Source of the DNA: Synechococcus sp. BIOS-E4-1
GTDB lineage: Bacteria; Cyanobacteriota; Cyanobacteriia; PCC-6307; Cyanobiaceae
Length of the DNA stretch: 64,000 nt
NCBI RefSeq assembly: GCF_014279995.1
Contig: NZ_CP047935.1
Coordinates: forward strand, 2,439,494 to 2,503,493
Reading direction: 5' to 3'
The notes under the pieces are model-generated. The model made no database searches. It was not told where the DNA came from and saw nothing but the letters and a program-made list of their open reading frames with translations. Made by a program: the position numbers and the translations under genes. This document shows positions 55,844-63,203 of this stretch, in pieces. Position 1 is the first letter of the stretch; each line of letters opens with the position of its first letter.

Positions 55844-56080
55844 GACGAAAGGCCCGGTGATACGGCAATAACCACCGGGCAGATCGTGATACGAGCCACT
55901 TCGGTGAACAGAATTAAATTCGATTAAACGTCCGCAAGCGACGCCATGGTGGCGATCAGGTCAGCGACAACACCAAACGAGGCTGCTCAAGTGGTCAACC
56001 TCACGATGTTGTCGCGTGGAGTACAGGATGCGATCACGTGACGATGATTCCGGCATGGTCACCCGCCGGGCAGGTCGTCA
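55844..56080 (+). repeat. diverged ~240-bp repeat, copy 1 (direct sense)
   Basis: This segment matches 58991-59230 read on the other strand, with identical blocks such as GCCCGGTGA, GGGCAGATCGT and GTCCGCAAGCGAC and the GATCACGTGACGATGA block. One end contains a GCCCGGTG/CACCGGGC hairpin. Reading frames are partly conserved (DTAITTGQIVIRATSVNRIK here, DTAITAGQIVMSATWVNRIK there) but broken by stops, so it looks like a decayed coding repeat. Confidence 0.65.
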
Positions 56081-56105
56081 CAAATGCGATCACGATTGAA
56101 CGGAG

Positions 56106-56255
56106 TCAGAAACCGATTTGACTGAGGATTCCCTGGCCGGTGAGCAGCTCGGTGCCAAGGCCAATGACAAAGCCCATCATTGCTAGACGACCATTCCAGG
56201 TCTCAGCAAAGTCGCTGAAGCCGAATCGGGTTTGGGTTTGAGTTGAAGTTGTCAT
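56106..56255 (-). CDS. hli: high-light-inducible protein (HLIP)
   Basis: 49 residues, one membrane helix, with the chlorophyll-binding-protein signature FAETWNGRLAMMGFVIGLGTEL and a C-terminal GQGILSQIGF. HLIPs bind chlorophyll and protect or help assemble PSII under high light. Too short for a 60-codon cutoff. It lies about 630 bases upstream of psbA on the opposite strand, so the two could share conditions of expression. Confidence 0.9.
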   Translation of the reverse strand: MTTSTQTQTRFGFSDFAETWNGRLAMMGFVIGLGTELLTGQGILSQIGF

Positions 56256-56316
56256 GTCTTTGATTGATTGATTGAGTTTGTAAGCCTCACGGAGGTGAGG
56301 CTTTGCAAAGGTGTGA

Positions 56317-56487
56317 TCAGCCAGCTACAGCTGAAATGCTGTACGGAGCCTCAGGGGAGCTGGTCGGCATCGGGTCAAGCTTGCCAAGTGCCAAAGCTTT
56401 GGCGCGGACATACATCTGGCTTGACGTGTCACCGGCTGCTTCCAACGCTTTGGCGACGACATCCCAGTTGCGGATTTCAGTAGACAT
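56317..56487 (-). CDS. small hypothetical protein next to hli
   Basis: 56 residues from the ATG at 56487: MSTEIRNWDVVAKALEAAGD, then SSQMYVRAKALALGKLDPMPTS. I have the impression that similar short proteins accompany hli genes in marine picocyanobacteria, but cannot verify it. Possibly co-transcribed with hli. Confidence 0.5.
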   Translation of the reverse strand: MSTEIRNWDVVAKALEAAGDTSSQMYVRAKALALGKLDPMPTSSPEAPYSISAVAG

Positions 56488-56885
56488 TGCTGGTCGTTTG
56501 AAGATGTGAAAAGCATCGCCAGCAAGCTGGTCTGCCCGTGACGGTGAAACCCGCCAAGGGACCGAACACGCGAAACGAGACATGCCCCGCTAGCTCCACC
56601 CAGATCGGACGGGGTCGATGTTCATTTGTGGTCTTGGCCTCTATTTGTTCAGGCGAAAATCACAACGACTGCATAAGTTCCCTTTCCGGTCGTTTATCAA
56701 CCACCCCACATATCCATACGCAATAACGATTAGCTGAGCTGATCGTTGAGATCAAGGTTGCTGTCCCGGTTTTGGCGATTCGAAAGGTTCACATCGCGCA
56801 AAGAAGCTTTACATTGTTGTGGTCGGTCAACCGACTTTCTTTACCTGCCGCCGGGTTTCGACCCACAGGCTTCTTTTCCGTTCTC
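56488..56885. other. psbA upstream region
   Basis: No gene is called here. The last 160 bases contain the likely psbA promoter; the rest shows no clear feature. Confidence 0.5.
56788..56836 (+). promoter_or_regulatory. probable psbA promoter and 5' UTR hairpin
   Basis: TTCACA (56788-56793) and TACATT (56810-56815) are spaced 16 bases, fitting a sigma-70-type promoter. A short GTCGG/CCGAC hairpin lies in the predicted leader, about 55 bases before the ATG. Inferred from sequence only. Confidence 0.45.
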
Positions 56886-57965
56886 ATGACCACCACCATT
56901 CAGCAGCGCTCCGGCGCTAATGGCTGGCAGCAGTTCTGCGAGTGGGTCACCTCCACCAACAACCGCCTCTATGTGGGCTGGTTCGGTGTGCTGATGATCC
57001 CCACCCTGCTGGCTGCCACCACCTGCTTCATCGTTGCGTTCATCGCAGCACCCCCCGTCGACATCGACGGCATCCGTGAGCCCGTCGCCGGCTCCCTGAT
57101 CTACGGCAACAACATCATCTCCGGTGCTGTTGTGCCCTCCTCGAACGCCATCGGCCTTCACTTCTATCCCATCTGGGAAGCTGCTTCTCTCGACGAGTGG
57201 CTGTACAACGGCGGTCCTTACCAGCTGGTTGTCTTCCACTTCCTGATCGGCATCTTCTGCTACATGGGTCGCGAGTGGGAACTCTCCTACCGCCTTGGCA
57301 TGCGCCCCTGGATCTGCGTTGCTTACAGCGCACCTGTGGCTGCTGCCTCCGCCGTGTTCCTGGTGTACCCCTTCGGTCAGGGTTCCTTCTCTGACGGCAT
57401 GCCCCTGGGCATCTCCGGCACCTTCAACTTCATGTTGGTGTTCCAGGCCGAGCACAACATCCTGATGCACCCCTTCCACATGCTTGGTGTGGCTGGCGTC
57501 TTCGGTGGTTCACTGTTCTCCGCCATGCACGGTTCACTGGTGACCTCCTCCTTGGTTCGCGAAACCACTGAGAACGATTCACTGAACTACGGCTACAAGT
57601 TCGGCCAAGAGGAAGAGACCTACAACATCGTGGCTGCCCACGGTTACTTCGGTCGCCTGATCTTCCAATACGCATCGTTCAACAACAGCCGTAGCCTGCA
57701 CTTCTTCCTGGCTGCCTGGCCCGTTGTCGGCATCTGGTTCACCGCCCTGGGCGTGTCAACCATGGCCTTCAACCTGAACGGTTTCAACTTCAACCAGTCC
57801 ATCCTTGATGGTCAGGGCCGCGTCCTGAACACCTGGGCTGATGTGCTGAACCGCGCCAACCTCGGCATGGAAGTGATGCACGAGCGCAATGCTCACAACT
57901 TCCCCCTCGACCTGGCTGCTGCTGAGTCCACTCCTGTGGCTCTGCAAGCTCCCGCCATCGGCTGA
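56886..57965 (+). CDS. psbA: photosystem II D1 protein, Glu130 (D1:2/high-light) form
   Basis: 359 residues. D1 core subunit of PSII, binding the special-pair chlorophylls, Q_B and Mn-cluster ligands. The start is the ATG at 56886 ([10 protein letters not shown]); an upstream in-frame extension is not D1. Residue 130 is Glu (MGREWELSY), the D1:2-type residue, as opposed to Gln in the D1:1 form. The C-terminal extension after LDLA ([15 protein letters not shown]) is removed by CtpA in the mature protein. It sits in the accessory region, between inverted copies of a repeat. Confidence 0.97.
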   Translation: MTTTIQQRSGANGWQQFCEWVTSTNNRLYVGWFGVLMIPTLLAATTCFIVAFIAAPPVDIDGIREPVAGSLIYGNNIISGAVVPSSNAIGLHFYPIWEAASLDEWLYNGGPYQLVVFHFLIGIFCYMGREWELSYRLGMRPWICVAYSAPVAAASAVFLVYPFGQGSFSDGMPLGISGTFNFMLVFQAEHNILMHPFHMLGVAGVFGGSLFSAMHGSLVTSSLVRETTENDSLNYGYKFGQEEETYNIVAAHGYFGRLIFQYASFNNSRSLHFFLAAWPVVGIWFTALGVSTMAFNLNGFNFNQSILDGQGRVLNTWADVLNRANLGMEVMHERNAHNFPLDLAAAESTPVALQAPAIG

Positions 57966-58005
57966 GGCTGAAGTCTCCAAGAGATTCAGCTTTAGCTGAA
58001 TCGGA

Positions 58006-58032
58006 AAGCCCCCTCTCACGAGGGGGCTTTTT
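58006..58032 (+). terminator. terminator after psbA
   Basis: AGCCCCCTC/GAGGGGGCT stem followed by TTTTT. A separate GATTCAGC hairpin lies at about 57982-58001. Confidence 0.85.
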
Positions 58033-58508
58033 GTTGGCTGGGTGGTTGGTCAGCTAACACCAAAGAGGAAGGCCGCCCTCCCCCTGGAAAGACGGCCTAC
58101 TTCGCTCGTTTGTGCATTGTTCAACCCATCGCTTGTAGAAAAAAAGAAGGGGTCGAAGCTTCTGGCTAGAGGCGCCCTGGGGCCATTTGCTCTAGGTGTC
58201 GGGTTGTTTTCTCCTAGGGCACCTAAGGCGGTGCAAACGGAGCGGCGATTGGCGTGACGTATCTGAGGTGTACCTAACCAAACGACCAACCCAGGTCATT
58301 GTTGAGACTGTTGGAGCAGGGGCCAGAAGTCAGTCTGCTTCTGCGATCTGCGCTGGTGGAGTGTCAGCTGTCAAAGCTCCTCCGATCTCGACAAACATAC
58401 TTTCGTCAGCGAACACACATATGGCAACCAGCCATCCTGCTCATTGCCTTCACCGGCAAAAAATCCAATAGTGAAGACGGCTTGCCCAAGCTCAGATGAG
58501 GGGCAGTA
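58033..58508. other. gap downstream of psbA
   Basis: Frames exist on both strands (for example 58042-58257 plus and 58050-58289 minus) but overlap each other, lack ribosome sites and resemble nothing known, so none is called. No RNA gene was recognised. Confidence 0.4.
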
Positions 58509-58910
58509 ATGACGACGCCTCGAACCGCTGCGAACTGGTCTCTAGCCCTGCTGTTGGTGCTTGGCCTAGCGCAGCCTGCTGCAGCCCTGGAAACCGTAAC
58601 CATCCGCAGCTGCTACGACGGCGACACCTGCCGCAGCAATACCGGCGAAAAGATCAGGCTGGCTTGTATGGACACACCAGAACTGCGTGGTAAGTGTGCC
58701 AACCCTGTTCCTGCCCAAGCAGCACGGGACTATCTGCGCGGGCTTGTCGTTGGCCGTGGCGTAGGCATCAGACGCATCACCAAAGACCGTTATGGCCGCA
58801 CGGTGGCTGAGCTGTTTGTGGATGACTGAAACGTGCAACAGCAACTGGTCGCCTCTGGCCATGCAGACATCTATTGGAAGTACGCGCACCAATGCGGGTG
58901 GACGCAATGA
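58509..58910 (+). pseudogene. secreted thermonuclease-like (SNase) gene with in-frame TGA
   Basis: Residues 1-106 have a signal peptide and SNase motifs (SCYDGDTCRSNTGEKIRLACMDTPELRG and KDRYGRTVAELFV in parts). At codon 107 (58827-58829) a TGA interrupts, but the same frame continues with NVQQQLVASGHADIYWKYAHQC, the normal end of the family, to 58910. A GGA-to-TGA change would explain it. The C-terminal helix is part of the fold, so the truncated product is probably inactive, unless the stop is read through. Confidence 0.75.
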
Positions 58911-58990
58911 GCACCTCCGTCGCCACTTACTCCGGCTGCTATCCCGATGAGGGCACTCAGGAGCTGACCCCGCTTGATCGGGGTGGCAGG

Positions 58991-59230
58991 CATGACGACT
59001 TACCCGGCGGGTGCCCAATGCCGGACTCATCGTCACGTGATCGCAAGTTCTCAGGGAGCGATCACATCGTGATGTTGATCATTGCGGCAATGTCGTTTGG
59101 TGTTGTCGCTGACATGATTGCCGTCTTGGTGTCGCTTGCGGACATCCACTTGACTTTTGATCCTGTTCACCCACGTGGCTGACATGACGATCTGCCCGGC
59201 GGTGATGGCGGTGTCACCGGGCTCGTCGTC
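58991..59230 (-). repeat. diverged ~240-bp repeat, copy 2 (inverted)
   Basis: Inverted counterpart of 55844-56080. Shared blocks include CCACCCGCCGGG-like, GATCACGTGACGATGA and GCAGATCGTCATG elements. The two copies flank psbA, hli and the nuclease pseudogene. Confidence 0.65.
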
Positions 59231-59315
59231 ATGCGACCTCCCCTCACAAAGCAGCCGCGCCGGGATGTTGGCCGTCTCACCAGTGCTGATGTGGTGCCGC
59301 TTGCGCTGATCTGAT

Positions 59316-59350
59316 CGACATTTGAGCGCAGTAATTATTAGTTAAAGACA
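59316..59350 (+). promoter_or_regulatory. solitary partial Nif11 upstream block, copy H
   Basis: ATTTGAGCGCAGTAATTATT followed by AGTTAAAGACA resembles the core of the Nif11 upstream blocks, but no Nif11 gene follows. Possibly a relic of a lost cassette. Confidence 0.45.
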
Positions 59351-59507
59351 ATTCACCGTCGCTGAAAGGGTGGTGAAGGCCCATCCCCCAAGCGAGCGAT
59401 TCACTGTCCAGCTGGACCCGGACAGCGCGGGCAGCGAACGCCGTTACGGATATCCGCTTTACATTCCGCAATGAGCCGCTTAACATTTATTCAATATCAG
59501 AAGTCTC

Positions 59508-59639
59508 ATGTTCGGCACCACCGACCTCCTAGTTCTGATCGTCAGTTTCGGCGCTGCTTGCTTCACGCTCAGCCTTTACAAGGCAGCTGGGCTCAGTGAT
59601 CGGCTGACTGTCCAGGTTGAGACGGAAAGTTCGGATTAA
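59508..59639 (+). CDS. tiny membrane protein (43 aa)
   Basis: 43 residues beginning MFGTTDLLVLIVSFGAACFT, one hydrophobic helix, then a polar acidic tail (VQVETESSD). It resembles small one-helix photosystem or membrane peptides in size and layout, but I recognise no family. Confidence 0.4.
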   Translation: MFGTTDLLVLIVSFGAACFTLSLYKAAGLSDRLTVQVETESSD

Positions 59640-59990
59640 ATCTCTGCGAGAGTCTTTCCACTCCAGAAGAGGTCAAAGACCATCGACAGTCTCGTAATTC
59701 TGTCCATCAGCACTGTTTTCTTGGCGCTGATGGCGATCAGCTCGCAGCTCTACAGCCGCGAGGCCGAAGGCTGAAAGTTCCCGCATGCAGGAAGCTCACC
59801 AGACCGAAACCCAAAGTGAGGGGATGCTCGCCTAAGTATTTATAACTACGACGTATCTGTTCGCCGTTCTGCACTGTTAGCTCGTCTGAGGACGGGAAAG
59901 TTGAAGACGCGTCGATCTGAGGAGGGTGGGGCCCTCCTCTTTTTTTATCTGTCCATTGCAGTTTTGTCATCGAAACCCCCCGATCAGGTG
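59640..59990. other. gap with start-less hydrophobic frame and a terminator
   Basis: At about 59680-59773 a 30-codon frame (DSLVILSISTVFLALMAISS, then QLYSREAEG) looks like another one-helix peptide, but no ATG, GTG or TTG starts it. A strong terminator lies at 59919-59946. Confidence 0.35.
59919..59946 (+). terminator. rho-independent terminator
   Basis: GAGGAGGG/CCCTCCTC stem with a 5-base loop followed by seven T. Confidence 0.85.
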
Positions 59991-60293
59991 ATGCGCCCAC
60001 CCCTGGCCTCCGGGGATGGTGGACTCATCAGCTACGAATCGATGAACCCTCGGGAAGAGATCAACACAAAGGCATGGGGACTCTGGATTTCGCCTCGCGA
60101 AGAGGACATCCAAAACCAGAAACAACACATCAACACCCGCACTGAAAGCAGTTCGAGCAAGGGCCACAGCAACGTGACGCTGGTGAAGTTCACCGCCGAG
60201 GTGACCATGGGCGCGGATCTCTACGCGGAATGGGCCAAAGACGGGAAATTCAACATGCACGCCGCTGAATACGTGATCAACAAAGAGCCATAG
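59991..60293 (+). CDS. hypothetical protein
   Basis: 100 residues from the ATG at 59991; MNPREEINTKAWGLW at 60042 is an alternative. The sequence (NVTLVKFTAEVTMGADLYAEW) looks structured, no family recognised. It is convergent with the minus-strand operon ending at 60299. Confidence 0.45.
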   Translation: MRPPLASGDGGLISYESMNPREEINTKAWGLWISPREEDIQNQKQHINTRTESSSSKGHSNVTLVKFTAEVTMGADLYAEWAKDGKFNMHAAEYVINKEP

Positions 60294-60298
60294 ATCCA

Positions 60299-60682
60299 TC
60301 AGCGCAGCTTCTGCATCAGCTGAGTCATCAGCACGAGCGCATCGCTTAGCGACACGCAGACCCGTGCATCAAGAGCTGACTGCTCCGGCATCGCCTCCAG
60401 CTGCTCACGGACACGACCAAGCGAGCGGAGCATTGCTGTGGATCTCAGCCGTGGCTCTGCATCCAGCTGCTCCAGGAAATCGGTCGTGTCGTTGCTGCAG
60501 TCGGGGCGACCACTGAACGCGTCCCACACCGTTGCGGTTGGCGTGGGTTCAAGAGGAAAGCCACTGATGCCCCCATCAGCAGCAGGTTCGACGGGCGCCC
60601 TTTCGACAACGATGCCCCCAGGCTCGATGTCTTGAACGGGTGGATCCACCACGTCGTTCAGAAGCCTTGATCTCATGCTCAT
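60299..60682 (-). CDS. hypothetical protein, last gene of a four-gene phage-like operon
   Basis: 127 residues from ATG 60682, which overlaps the previous stop (ATGA type). Polar, helical C-terminus (SLGRVREQLEAMPEQSALDARV). No family recognised. Confidence 0.5.
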   Translation of the reverse strand: MSMRSRLLNDVVDPPVQDIEPGGIVVERAPVEPAADGGISGFPLEPTPTATVWDAFSGRPDCSNDTTDFLEQLDAEPRLRSTAMLRSLGRVREQLEAMPEQSALDARVCVSLSDALVLMTQLMQKLR

Positions 60683-61140
60683 GCCATTGCCCCTGCGGGT
60701 TGTCTCGTCTGTTGCTTCATTCGTTCCAGGCGCTCTTGAACTAATCGCCTTGGGTCGAACTCTTTTCTTGCTTTGGCTCGTTCCTGCAGGTCTCGATCTC
60801 TCAAGAGACCAAGCCACAGCTGTTCGTAATCACGACGCTTTGCCGCTTGCTCCCATTCCTTATTGAGCTGTCTGTCTCTGCGGGCTTCTGCATAAGCAGA
60901 CGCCTTCAACAACAAGCGCAGTTGAGTCAGCTCAGCTGGTGAGCCAATGCTGTTGTCGATGCGTTTGTAAGCCCACTGGACAACACCATCAGCGCCGCCA
61001 AGCTCATAAATCCCAGCAATGGTTGCGGTGAATCGCTTGGTCTTGCCTGCTCGATTGAACTTCAGATGACGAGTGACCGCTTCCTCAGAACTCATTGCAG
61101 GTTTACGGGCTGAGCCCTTGTCAGACCTTGTGGCTCTCAT
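60679..61140 (-). CDS. hypothetical basic protein, third gene of the operon
   Basis: 153 residues. Strongly charged and helical (EWEQAAKRRDYEQLWLGLL), with overlapping start and stop. Could be a DNA-associated or scaffold-type protein; not recognised. Confidence 0.5.
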   Translation of the reverse strand: MRATRSDKGSARKPAMSSEEAVTRHLKFNRAGKTKRFTATIAGIYELGGADGVVQWAYKRIDNSIGSPAELTQLRLLLKASAYAEARRDRQLNKEWEQAAKRRDYEQLWLGLLRDRDLQERAKARKEFDPRRLVQERLERMKQQTRQPAGAMA

Positions 61141-62087
61141 GCACCAGCCCCTTGGCGCTGCTCGGCCATCAGCGCTGCATCACGCTTCTGGCGGCGCACG
61201 TATTCAGAATCCATCCGCCCGGCATGAACACCATTCGGGAACTGGATCTGCAGCTCTTCAGCAACGGCATCCACCAGCGCAGCGAACTGCGATCGCCACT
61301 GCTCGCTGACGGCCGTCGTCGCCATGGTGTTGACCTCACCTCTGGTGATCGGATCAGTCCAGGCATCGGTCTGACCCTCCAAGTTGGCGAGCGACACCTC
61401 AAGCTTCTGCTGACGGGTTTCACCAGCCACCAGCTGCGCCTCAACTGCGTTGCCCCTCTGCTCCATCAACGCCGTGGTGCTCTTCACCGATCCCGACAAC
61501 GCATCAATCGCAGTCGCCTGTGCTTCGAGCTGATCGCGATGCTCCGCTGCAGCCTGCTCACGCTCTTGCTGATGCTGCGCAGCCTCCTGACCGGCTTCAG
61601 CCCTGATCGCCGACAGATTGGTGACCTGCTGCGCGATCGCTGCCTCTTGCTCCAGCAACGCCGTGGATTTATCGGCCTGCACCTGCAGATCCATCTGATC
61701 CATCCGCCGCTGCTGCGCTTCCACCAGCGTCAGCAACGTGGCCACCTGGCTCTCCAGCACCTTCCGCGCCTTGCGTTCTGAATCCAGTGCATCCAGAACA
61801 CCATTGGCGACGGTGGCAACAGTGTTTTCATCAGCGGTCTGCTGCTGCCGCTCGGCTATCAACTCCTTAAACCGCTTCTGATCCGCGGGGGAGAGATCGA
61901 AGAACTCTTCTGGATAACGATGACCATCACTGCCCTGAATAAACCGACCGCTGGGGGCTGCTGACGGTGCAGCAGCAGCAGGAGTGCCGAGCACTGCAGG
62001 TTCAGCAGGTGCCTCCACTTCGCCGAGGGCTCTCCTACGAGCGCGATCAACAGCACCCGCCGGTGCCTTCTTGATTGCTTTAGCCAT
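61137..62087 (-). CDS. coiled-coil protein, second gene of the operon
   Basis: 316 residues. Low-complexity Ala/Pro N-terminus, then DGHRYPEEFFDLSPADQKRFKELIAERQQ (in parts), then a long Gln/Glu/Ala-rich coiled coil (about 100-250). The layout resembles phage scaffold or tape-measure-like proteins, but I could not match it to a family. Confidence 0.5.
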   Translation of the reverse strand: MAKAIKKAPAGAVDRARRRALGEVEAPAEPAVLGTPAAAAPSAAPSGRFIQGSDGHRYPEEFFDLSPADQKRFKELIAERQQQTADENTVATVANGVLDALDSERKARKVLESQVATLLTLVEAQQRRMDQMDLQVQADKSTALLEQEAAIAQQVTNLSAIRAEAGQEAAQHQQEREQAAAEHRDQLEAQATAIDALSGSVKSTTALMEQRGNAVEAQLVAGETRQQKLEVSLANLEGQTDAWTDPITRGEVNTMATTAVSEQWRSQFAALVDAVAEELQIQFPNGVHAGRMDSEYVRRQKRDAALMAEQRQGAGA

Positions 62088-62563
62088 CAGCTCATCACTC
62101 CCTGACGCTGCTGTTCACGAGCCGCTTGCTCTGCGTCCTCTGCAGCAATCAGCCGCTTCGCCTGGCGCTCATCACCACCAGCACGAACCACAGCGTTCTG
62201 GAAGCGCTTCTGATTGGCGCCGTCTTCCAATGCCTTCAGCTGTGCCTCAAGGCCCTTCTCTCGCTGCTGCTGAAACTCAGCAACGAACTCAGGATCATGC
62301 GCCCACAAATCAGCCTGCGCCGCAGCACTTAACTCCTCTCCACCCTGTAGCTCCGCAATCGTCGCCACACTCAGCGATCCACCAGCAGCAACGCGCCACC
62401 TAGCAGCCTGCGCTGGGTCAATCTCTGCCATCGCTGCCTGCAACATCCCCGCAGTAGATCCATTCTTCTCGAACGGATTACTAGGGCTGATCTTGCTCGA
62501 ATCAATGCCTGCCATCTTGCAAGCTTGATTCAATAATTGAATCTGCTTTGGTGTCATTTTCAT
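62087..62563 (-). CDS. hypothetical protein, first gene of the operon
   Basis: 158 residues from the ATG at 62563 (MKMTPKQIQLLNQACKMAGI). Gln/Ala/Glu-rich helical C-terminal half, no recognised domain. Its stop shares a base with the next start, so the four genes are probably translated together. Confidence 0.5.
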   Translation of the reverse strand: MKMTPKQIQLLNQACKMAGIDSSKISPSNPFEKNGSTAGMLQAAMAEIDPAQAARWRVAAGGSLSVATIAELQGGEELSAAAQADLWAHDPEFVAEFQQQREKGLEAQLKALEDGANQKRFQNAVVRAGGDERQAKRLIAAEDAEQAAREQQRQGVMS

Positions 62564-62627
62564 GTGGGCTGCAATGTCCCATTTACAACCCCATTCTAAA
62601 AAGTCGGTTTTATCTATCTCTGCTCAA

Positions 62628-62672
62628 CTGCGCTCAATCGTGCCAGGCATTGGAGGCTGATTTATGAGATTA
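62628..62672 (-). promoter_or_regulatory. solitary partial Nif11 upstream block, copy G
   Basis: On the minus strand, downstream of precursor 6: CAGCCTCCAATGCCTGGCAC and GATTGAGCGCAGT, then divergence. Same truncation as at 52357-52414 on the other strand. Confidence 0.5.
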
Positions 62673-62690
62673 GTCAGGCTATTAAAAAAA

Positions 62691-62713
62691 CAAAAAACCC
62701 TGACAATGCAGGG
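62691..62713 (-). terminator. terminator after precursor 6
   Basis: On the minus strand, CCCTG/CAGGG hairpin (with GAAGCCCCTGCAT context) followed by TTTTTTG. Confidence 0.65.
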
Positions 62714-62752
62714 GCTTCAGATTGCTAATATGAGTTGAATACATTACCTCAC

Positions 62753-63025
62753 CTATACGCATTTATAATCATCTACCACACCTGTCTGATATAAACTCCC
62801 TGCGGTACATTTACCACCAGCCACATTTTCCAATTCTTCTTCAGAAAGCTTTTGTTGAACCTGTTTCAGGTTATCAGCAGAGATACTAAATCCCGCCTCT
62901 TTCGCAATCGCAAGAACTGCGTCTGAATCAGCAGCAGCAGCAGCTGCAGCAGCTTTTAGCTTCTCCTGAAGGCTGGTGTCAGCTTTGACTTTGGCGAGGA
63001 ATGCCTTGAGTTGCTCTTCTGACAT
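62753..63025 (-). CDS. Nif11-leader precursor 6 with poly-Ala expansion
   Basis: 90 residues. Leader MSEEQLKAFLAKVKADTSL..., with a run of eight alanines (about 25-32) from a GCT/GCA trinucleotide tract, then DSDAVLAIAKEAGF identical to precursor 1, ending EEELENVAGG. The core (KCTAGSLYQTGVVDDYKCV) has two Cys near the ends and three Ser or Thr between. Precursor 1 shares 43 identical bases, so recent exchange or duplication between the two is likely. Confidence 0.83.
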   Translation of the reverse strand: MSEEQLKAFLAKVKADTSLQEKLKAAAAAAAADSDAVLAIAKEAGFSISADNLKQVQQKLSEEELENVAGGKCTAGSLYQTGVVDDYKCV

Positions 63026-63122
63026 GGGTATTAGGTCTATTCAGCAGTCATAGCAACAGTCTGCTGCAGTGTCTTTAGCTAATACATACTGCGCTCAATC
63101 GTGCCAACGAGTCGGAGTTGAT
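63026..63122 (-). promoter_or_regulatory. conserved Nif11 upstream block, copy F
   Basis: On the minus strand: TTGGCACGATTGAGCGCAG, TATTAGCTAAAGACACTGCA, then TTGCTATGAC and ACCTAATACCC before the ATG. Very close to copy C. Confidence 0.65.
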
Positions 63123-63203
63123 TTCTGCCGCTGAACGAGTATTGGCCGAAGTTGCTAGTCAATCCAGATACTCAGGTTGACCATCAACATCACTTGAACT
63201 TAA

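Noticed and set aside
58042-58289. Overlapping plus and minus frames downstream of psbA
   Set aside because: They overlap each other, show no ribosome binding sites and have no recognisable sequence pattern.
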